Source: Halomonas sp. I5-271120 | GTDB taxonomy: Bacteria > Pseudomonadota > Gammaproteobacteria > Pseudomonadales > Halomonadaceae | Assembly: GCF_030553075.1 (NCBI RefSeq) | Contig: NZ_CP130701.1 | Location: 1,054,001 to 1,118,000, forward strand | DNA length: 64,000 nucleotides | Reading direction: 5' to 3' | Shown: positions 59,859-64,000 of the stretch, in pieces | Layout: every line of letters starts with the position of its first letter | How positions within the stretch are numbered: the first letter of the stretch is position 1 | Translations under genes and position numbers: made by a program | The notes under the pieces: generated by a model | What the model was told of the DNA's origin: nothing | The model's database searches: none | What the model saw: the letters and a program-made list of their open reading frames with translations, nothing else

Positions 59859-61316
59859 ATGCCATTACCCCGGAAGGCTTGGCGACACGCCACCATCGCG
59901 CTGGCCCTGGTCGGCGCCCTGACCACGACGCCGGTTCAGGCCGTTGAGTTCGACCTGCCGCAGCTGGGCTCAGCCACCAGCGGTGTCAATCCGAGCGAGG
60001 AATACCGCCTGGGCCGCACCTGGCTACGCCAGTTTCGTGCCCGAGCACCGCTATGGCAGGACCCGATCAGCCAGGACTACGTCGACACTCTGATCGCCCG
60101 CCTGCTGCCCGACAGCGGCGTCCAGAGCAACCACCTGCTGGTGACCCTGGTCGATAGCCGGGTACTCAACGCCTTCGCGGTGCCAGGGGGGGTGGTGGGG
60201 GTCAACGCCGGCCTCTTTGCCTTCGCCAAGGACGAAGCCGCCCTGGCCTCGGTGCTGGCCCACGAACTGGGCCACCTTTCACTGCGCCACTACGCTCGCC
60301 AGCAGGCCAGAGCCGAAGAGACCCAGCTGCCGACCATGGCCGCAATGCTGGCCGGCATGCTGCTCGCTGCCGGCGGCGGAGGCGATGCGGGAATTGCCGC
60401 AGCCATGGGCTCTCAAGCCGCCTTCTTCCAGGACCAGTTGGCCTATTCGCGGCGCTACGAGCAGGAAGCCGACCGGCAGGGCCTGCAGGTAATGCGTGAC
60501 GCCGGCTACGATCCTCAGGCGATGGTCGACATGTTCCGCGCCATGCAGCGCCAGGCGGCCTTGCAGGGCGGCAACCCACCGGAGTTTCTGCTCACCCACC
60601 CGCTCACCGAGTCGCGCATCAGCGATATTCAGGCCAGGGCCATGGGCCTGGGAACCGGCCCGACCCGCGACCCGGACCCGCAATATGACATGGTACGGGC
60701 CCGCGCGCTGCTGACGATCCACCAGGACGCCCCCGCCCAGGCCACCAGCCTGCTCGCTCAGAGCGATCCCGCTCCAGCCGCCAAGCGCTACCTGGCGGCC
60801 TTGATCCGCGCTCGTCAGGGAGACCTGGCCGGCGCTCTTTCGGCTCTCGATGCCCTGGCACGAGAATGGCCGGACCTGCCGTTGATCCCGACCAGCGCCG
60901 CCGAACTGGCCCTGGATGCCGGCCAGCACGGCGAGGCCCTGTCACGCAGTCAACGCCTGCTGCGGCTGATGCCTGACTATCTGCCGGCACGAATGATCGA
61001 AGCGGAAGCCCTGCTGCAGCAGGACCCCAAGGCCGCCTTCGACACGCTGCGCGATCTTGCCGAGCAGCGCCCCGAAGACCCCGGAGTCTTCAACCTGCTC
61101 TCAGAGGCCGCCGGGCGCAGCGACCGCGAGGCCTGGAGCCACCTGGCCCGCGCCGAATATCTGCAGCTGACCGGGCATATCACTCAGGCGATTCGCCAGC
61201 TGGACATCGCCGAGGACGTGGCCAAGCAGGAGAGTGACGTCGGCATTACCGGTCGCATCGAGGAGCGCCGCGAAGCCTTCGAGACCTACCGCGAGGACCT
61301 CAAGGACTTTCAATAG
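59859..61316 (+). CDS. bepA: Periplasmic M48 metalloprotease BepA
   Basis: This 485-residue protein has a signal peptide (likely cut after PVQA, residue 28), the M48 zinc motif HELGH (H135, E136, H139), a third ligand in RRYEQEADRQG, and a C-terminal TPR-like half. BepA assists or degrades outer membrane proteins such as LptD. The ATG follows GAGGAA. Confidence 0.93.
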   Translation: MPLPRKAWRHATIALALVGALTTTPVQAVEFDLPQLGSATSGVNPSEEYRLGRTWLRQFRARAPLWQDPISQDYVDTLIARLLPDSGVQSNHLLVTLVDSRVLNAFAVPGGVVGVNAGLFAFAKDEAALASVLAHELGHLSLRHYARQQARAEETQLPTMAAMLAGMLLAAGGGGDAGIAAAMGSQAAFFQDQLAYSRRYEQEADRQGLQVMRDAGYDPQAMVDMFRAMQRQAALQGGNPPEFLLTHPLTESRISDIQARAMGLGTGPTRDPDPQYDMVRARALLTIHQDAPAQATSLLAQSDPAPAAKRYLAALIRARQGDLAGALSALDALAREWPDLPLIPTSAAELALDAGQHGEALSRSQRLLRLMPDYLPARMIEAEALLQQDPKAAFDTLRDLAEQRPEDPGVFNLLSEAAGRSDREAWSHLARAEYLQLTGHITQAIRQLDIAEDVAKQESDVGITGRIEERREAFETYREDLKDFQ

Positions 61317-61363
61317 CCGACGACGCCTCGCTATTAACGTGACGTCTCGTTCCTTACCAACAC

Positions 61364-61403
61364 AAAAAAGCGGCCCGCCCCATGCTGGGGCGGGCCGCCT
61401 TTC
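61364..61403. terminator. Bidirectional terminator between bepA and nadA
   Basis: A perfect 12-bp stem GCGGCCCGCCCC/GGGGCGGGCCGC with a 5-nt loop has TTTCT on the plus side and a run of six T on the minus side. Confidence 0.92.
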
Positions 61404-61409
61404 TATGCG

Positions 61410-61473
61410 ATCAACTCACTGTCCTATCAGCTCACTTTCCGATCAACTCACTATCCAATCCACTCATCGCCCC
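61410..61473. repeat. 16-bp tandem array between bepA and nadA
   Basis: Units ATCAACTCACTGTCCT, ATCAGCTCACTTTCCG, ATCAACTCACTATCCA and a decayed fourth follow the terminator. Confidence 0.75.
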
Positions 61474-61529
61474 GTTCAACGTAAGCGACAAGTGCACCGC
61501 ATCTATCGGGTCAGTTGAAGGCCGGCGGA

Positions 61530-62558
61530 CTAGCGCTGGAAATTGAGCATCCGCTCCAGGGGTTTCAACGCCTTCACGCGGAGCGCGTCGTCCACCTGAA
61601 TCTCGCCGCTCAGCTCGCGCAGGGCGCCGGCCAGGTTGTCCAGAGCGTTCATGGCCATCCATGGGCAGTGGGCGCAGCTCTTGCAGGTCGCGCCACGCCC
61701 GGCTGTCGGCGCCTCGAAGAGGGTCTTGTCCGGTACCGCCTGCTGCATCTTGAAGAAGATGCCGCGGTCGGTGGCCACGATCAGCTTGTCCTGGGGCAGC
61801 TCCTTGGCCGCCTTGATCAGCTGCGAGGTAGAGCCCGTCACGTCGGCGAGTTCGACCACCGCCGCCGGTGACTCCGGGTGCACCAGCACCGCAGCGTCAG
61901 GATAAAGCGCCTTCAGATCCTCGATGCCCTTGGCCTTGAATTCCTCATGAACGATGCAGGCACCGTCCCAGAGCAGCATGTCGGCACCGGTCTGCTGCTG
62001 GATGTAGCCACCCAGGTGCTTGTCGGGCGCCCACAGAATCTTCTCGCCGCGCGCCTTCAGGTGCTCGATCACGTCGACAGCAATCGAGGAGGTCACCACC
62101 CAGTCGGCGCGCGCCTTCACCGCCGCCGAGGTGTTGGCATAGACGACTACGGTGCGATCGGGGTGGGCATCGCAGAAGGCCGCGAACTCATCGGCCGGGC
62201 AGCCCAGATCCAGCGAACAGGTCGCCTCCAGGGTCGGCATCAGCACACGCTTTTCCGGCGACAGAATCTTGGCGGTCTCGCCCATGAAGCGCACGCCTGC
62301 CACCACCAGGGTCGAGGCCTCATGGCGGGCACCGAAGCGAGCCATTTCCAGGGAGTCGGCCACACAGCCGCCGGTTTCCTCGGCAAGCTGCTGGATGGCG
62401 TCGTCGGTATAATAATGCGCTACCAGCACGGCATTACGCTCGTGCAGCAGGCGTTTGATTTCATCAATGCGCGCCTCATCCTCGGCGGGAATGCGCGTCG
62501 GGCAGTAGGCGCGGGCCAGATGCTCGCGCACCTCGGCTCGGGAAGTCATGATCGTCAT
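61530..62558 (-). CDS. nadA: Quinolinate synthase
   Basis: This enzyme of about 342 residues makes quinolinate from iminoaspartate and dihydroxyacetone phosphate with a [4Fe-4S] cluster. Motifs are [25 protein letters not shown], and cysteines in [16 protein letters not shown] and CKSCAHCPW. The start is uncertain: ATG at 62558 or 62549, or a longer frame from 62597. Confidence 0.95.
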   Translation of the reverse strand: MTIMTSRAEVREHLARAYCPTRIPAEDEARIDEIKRLLHERNAVLVAHYYTDDAIQQLAEETGGCVADSLEMARFGARHEASTLVVAGVRFMGETAKILSPEKRVLMPTLEATCSLDLGCPADEFAAFCDAHPDRTVVVYANTSAAVKARADWVVTSSIAVDVIEHLKARGEKILWAPDKHLGGYIQQQTGADMLLWDGACIVHEEFKAKGIEDLKALYPDAAVLVHPESPAAVVELADVTGSTSQLIKAAKELPQDKLIVATDRGIFFKMQQAVPDKTLFEAPTAGRGATCKSCAHCPWMAMNALDNLAGALRELSGEIQVDDALRVKALKPLERMLNFQR

Positions 62559-63019
62559 CGTGTCTACCACTGTGACTGGCAGGGGCTCCCCCTGCATGGC
62601 ACCAGATGCATCGGCCGCTGTGCTCTCTGCACGCGCCGAGGCTCCAGAGGGCGTTGACGGTACGGCTCCCGCACCGTCTGCCCAACTGACATTTTAGCTC
62701 GAATCGAGGCGCTTGTCGTCGCTAGAACACTCAACACGGCGTAAAGCGCCTGCCATGCGCGACGCCGGCAGTGATATCGCCCACTTCCAGGAGGCCTCGT
62801 CCACCCCGCTGCTCGCCCTGGCATGCGGCCGCCCTGGCACGTGGAAGCGCTGCCATCAGCACTGCCCTGTTTATCGGCCCGCGTATCGCCCCTGGGAGGC
62901 GACGGGCTTTTCATCCGCCCTGCCCCGCCCAAGCTCAGAGATCAACTACACTGAGAGAGTGAAGTCGCGACTTGGCTTCATCCCTCACCGTGTCGCGTTC
63001 GCGACAGGAAGTTAGTCCC
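62559..63019. other. Intergenic region nadA-osmB
   Basis: This 461-bp region has no recognised gene; a weak frame at 62713-63015 has no family features. It holds a possible nadA promoter (ACGACA at 62714-62719 and TAAAAT at 62691-62696 on the minus strand), a hairpin GACGGT/ACCGTC at 62656-62678, and two palindromes before osmB. Confidence 0.55.
62962..63006. promoter_or_regulatory. Twin palindromes upstream of osmB
   Basis: AAGTCGCGACTT (62962-62973) is a perfect 12-bp palindrome. TGTCGCG-TT-CGCGACA (62991-63006) is a second perfect one ending just at the osmB ribosome binding site. Confidence 0.55.
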
Positions 63020-63241
63020 ATGAACACATTGCACGGGCCTGCACTCACTATCGGGATAGCAGTATTGCTACTCACTCTCTCGGGCTGTTCCGGCATGTCG
63101 GCACAGGACAGGAACACCGCCCTTGGCGCGGGCGCCGGCGCTATCGGTGGTTCGGTGCTGACGGGTGGCAGCACAATGGGCACTATCGGCGGTGCCGCCG
63201 TCGGCGGCGTCATTGGTCACGAAGTCAGCAAGCCTGACTGA
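63020..63241 (+). CDS. osmB: Osmotically inducible lipoprotein OsmB-like
   Basis: This 73-residue protein has a signal peptide with lipobox LSGC, then DRNTALGAGAGAIGG and a glycine-zipper stretch ending GGVIGHEV. This closely matches E. coli OsmB in length (72) and pattern. It is predicted to be an outer membrane lipoprotein induced by osmotic or stationary-phase stress. The ATG at 63020 follows AGGAAG. Confidence 0.93.
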   Translation: MNTLHGPALTIGIAVLLLTLSGCSGMSAQDRNTALGAGAGAIGGSVLTGGSTMGTIGGAAVGGVIGHEVSKPD

Positions 63242-63294
63242 AACAACACGACCATCAAGGAAGCGTGTTGCATCTCACCAAGGAGCAATAAAAC

Positions 63295-63369
63295 ATGAAT
63301 AATATCGTCTATATCGTCGGCGCCGTCGTAATCGTGCTGGCCATCCTGTCATTTCTCGGCTTTCGCTAG
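63295..63369 (+). CDS. Small 24-residue single-helix membrane peptide
   Basis: The frame encodes MNNIVYIVGAVVIVLAILS followed by FLGFR. It is almost wholly one hydrophobic helix and has an excellent ribosome binding site AAGGAG. It lies 53 bp after osmB and is likely co-transcribed. I recall similar short hydrophobic peptides in pseudomonads but cannot name a family. Confidence 0.65.
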   Translation: MNNIVYIVGAVVIVLAILSFLGFR

Positions 63370-63436
63370 GCTGGCACCTGGGCGTTCAGCATTTTGTTGG
63401 CACAGAAAAAATGTCAGCACAGACAACCCGCGCATA

Positions 63437-63475
63437 GCAAAACGCCCCGACCTCAGGGAGGTCAGGGCGTTTCGG
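63437..63475. terminator. Terminator between the osmB unit and the tRNA-Lys operon
   Basis: A 14-position stem (63441-63454 with 63458-63471, one mismatch, 3-nt loop) has TTT on the plus side and TTTTG on the minus side. It should end both the osmB unit and the minus-strand tRNAs. Confidence 0.8.
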
Positions 63476-63482
63476 CATAATT

Positions 63483-63558
63483 TGGTGGGTCGTGTAGGAT
63501 TCGAACCTACGACCAATTGGTTAAAAGCCAACTGCTCTACCAACTGAGCTAACGACCC
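63483..63558 (-). tRNA. tRNA-Lys (TTT), copy 1
   Basis: The 76-nt cloverleaf has encoded CCA, acceptor stem GGGTCGT/ACGACCC, and anticodon TTT in loop CTTTTAA. It is the last of three identical genes. Confidence 0.97.
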
Positions 63559-63596
63559 GCAGTCATATCCCGAACGGGGACATGCAGCGGCGGTAA

Positions 63597-63672
63597 TGGT
63601 GGGTCGTGTAGGATTCGAACCTACGACCAATTGGTTAAAAGCCAACTGCTCTACCAACTGAGCTAACGACCC
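63597..63672 (-). tRNA. tRNA-Lys (TTT), copy 2
   Basis: This is identical to the other two copies over 76 nt. The spacers either side are unrelated. Confidence 0.97.
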
Positions 63673-63690
63673 GCCGCCGGGCCGTCGAGA

Positions 63691-63766
63691 TGGTGGGTCG
63701 TGTAGGATTCGAACCTACGACCAATTGGTTAAAAGCCAACTGCTCTACCAACTGAGCTAACGACCC
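63691..63766 (-). tRNA. tRNA-Lys (TTT), copy 3
   Basis: This is the first gene of the tRNA-Lys operon and identical to the other copies. It is 18 bp from copy 2. Confidence 0.97.
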
Positions 63767-63782
63767 GCTCGACAGGGCGCAT

Positions 63783-63811
63783 AGGTTACTCGTATCACCC
63801 TGTCTTCGCAA
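63783..63811 (-). promoter_or_regulatory. Possible promoter of the tRNA-Lys operon
   Basis: On the minus strand TTGCGA (63806-63811) and TAACCT (63783-63788) are separated by 17 bp, just before tRNA-Lys copy 3. The -10 match is weak. Confidence 0.4.
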
Positions 63812-63829
63812 GTCTTTTTACGCAGTTTT

Positions 63830-64000
63830 TCAGCGTTTGCGCTGTCCGGTCGGCTTGCGCATGCCTTGCACCGGGCGACGCTTGCGCTTGTCGCGGCTCC
63901 AGCGGTTCTTCTCGTCCGGGGTCAGCTCCGGCACCTTGCGCGACTCGAGGCCGGCAAGGGTCGACAGGTTATCGACCTCGGCCTGGGTCAGCTCGGTCCA
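63830..64000 (-). CDS. rluB: 23S rRNA pseudouridine synthase RluB, C-terminal end
   Basis: Only the last 56 codons are in the window. They read WTELTQAEVDNLSTLAGLES, then VPELTPDEKNRW and a basic tail ending GMRKPTGQRKR. This resembles the C-terminus of RluB, which modifies 23S rRNA near position 2605. The catalytic domain lies outside, so the assignment rests on the tail only. Confidence 0.75.
   Translation of the reverse strand, partial: WTELTQAEVDNLSTLAGLESRKVPELTPDEKNRWSRDKRKRRPVQGMRKPTGQRKR

Noticed and set aside
62713..63015. A 100-codon open frame before osmB
   Set aside because: No recognisable domain, no ribosome binding site, and it runs through the osmB leader palindromes.
63483..63766. 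Three exact repeats considered as a mobile or CRISPR-like repeat
   Set aside because: Each repeat is a complete tRNA-Lys gene with encoded CCA.

Overview
The window reads as a single stretch of chromosome from a high-GC gammaproteobacterium, most likely Halomonadaceae (Halomonas or a close relative). This is inferred from protein style and gene order: a cbb3 oxidase cluster ending in hemN and an FNR/Anr regulator, a CrbS/CrbR-type acetate regulatory pair beside acsA, and an osmB lipoprotein. No phage, transposase, CRISPR array or rRNA was seen. Nearly all of it is housekeeping or central metabolism. Both ends cut genes: yeaH at the left and rluB at the right.

Layout. 1-2864: prkA-yeaH stress kinase operon (minus strand). 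3134-6439: threonine aldolase and 2,4-dienoyl-CoA reductase. 6747-7263: a five-gene tRNA operon (three Asp, two Val) with a clear promoter and terminator. 7549-8328: a Tex30/KANL3-type hydrolase. 8514-19770: the microaerobic respiration block, ccoNOQP, ccoGHIS, a SafE-like membrane protein, hemN and fnr/anr, with FNR-type boxes before ccoN and hemN. 19909-22895: ttcA, a family 9 glycosyltransferase and a DEDDh exonuclease whose 3' end overlaps the glycosyltransferase tail to tail.

22278-35356 looks like an acetate or small-carboxylate uptake and activation neighbourhood. It holds a cNMP/CBS/DUF294 nucleotidyltransferase paired with the exonuclease, a two-subunit VC_2705-type sodium symporter, a small membrane protein, a hybrid kinase with a symporter-like sensor domain (CrbS type), a LuxR-type response regulator (CrbR type) and acetyl-CoA synthetase. 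35514-43171: sprT, a YgfB-family protein, cardiolipin synthase, plsB, rsmJ-tsaB and adk. 43443-48303: pyruvate dehydrogenase aceE-aceF. 48757-50962: ampD, nadC and a GNAT acetyltransferase. 50949-52971: methionine salvage mtnB-mtnD-mtnC; mtnA and mtnK are not in the window. 53083-59715: trmO, purC, an MBL-fold hydrolase, bamC, dapA, bcp, perM and tusA. 59859-64000: bepA, nadA, osmB, a 24-residue membrane peptide, three tRNA-Lys genes and the end of rluB.

The main feature not explained by genes is a recurring pattern of short degenerate tandem arrays with periods of 12, 13, 15 or 16 bp. They sit in intergenic DNA or at tolerant points of genes: inside fadH, at the end of mtnC, after ampD and nadA, and before the glycosyltransferase and bcp. 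Several unannotated palindromes upstream of aceE, the symporter and osmB, and between trmO and purC, are candidate operators or structured RNAs. All family assignments come from reading motifs by eye; no database search was run.
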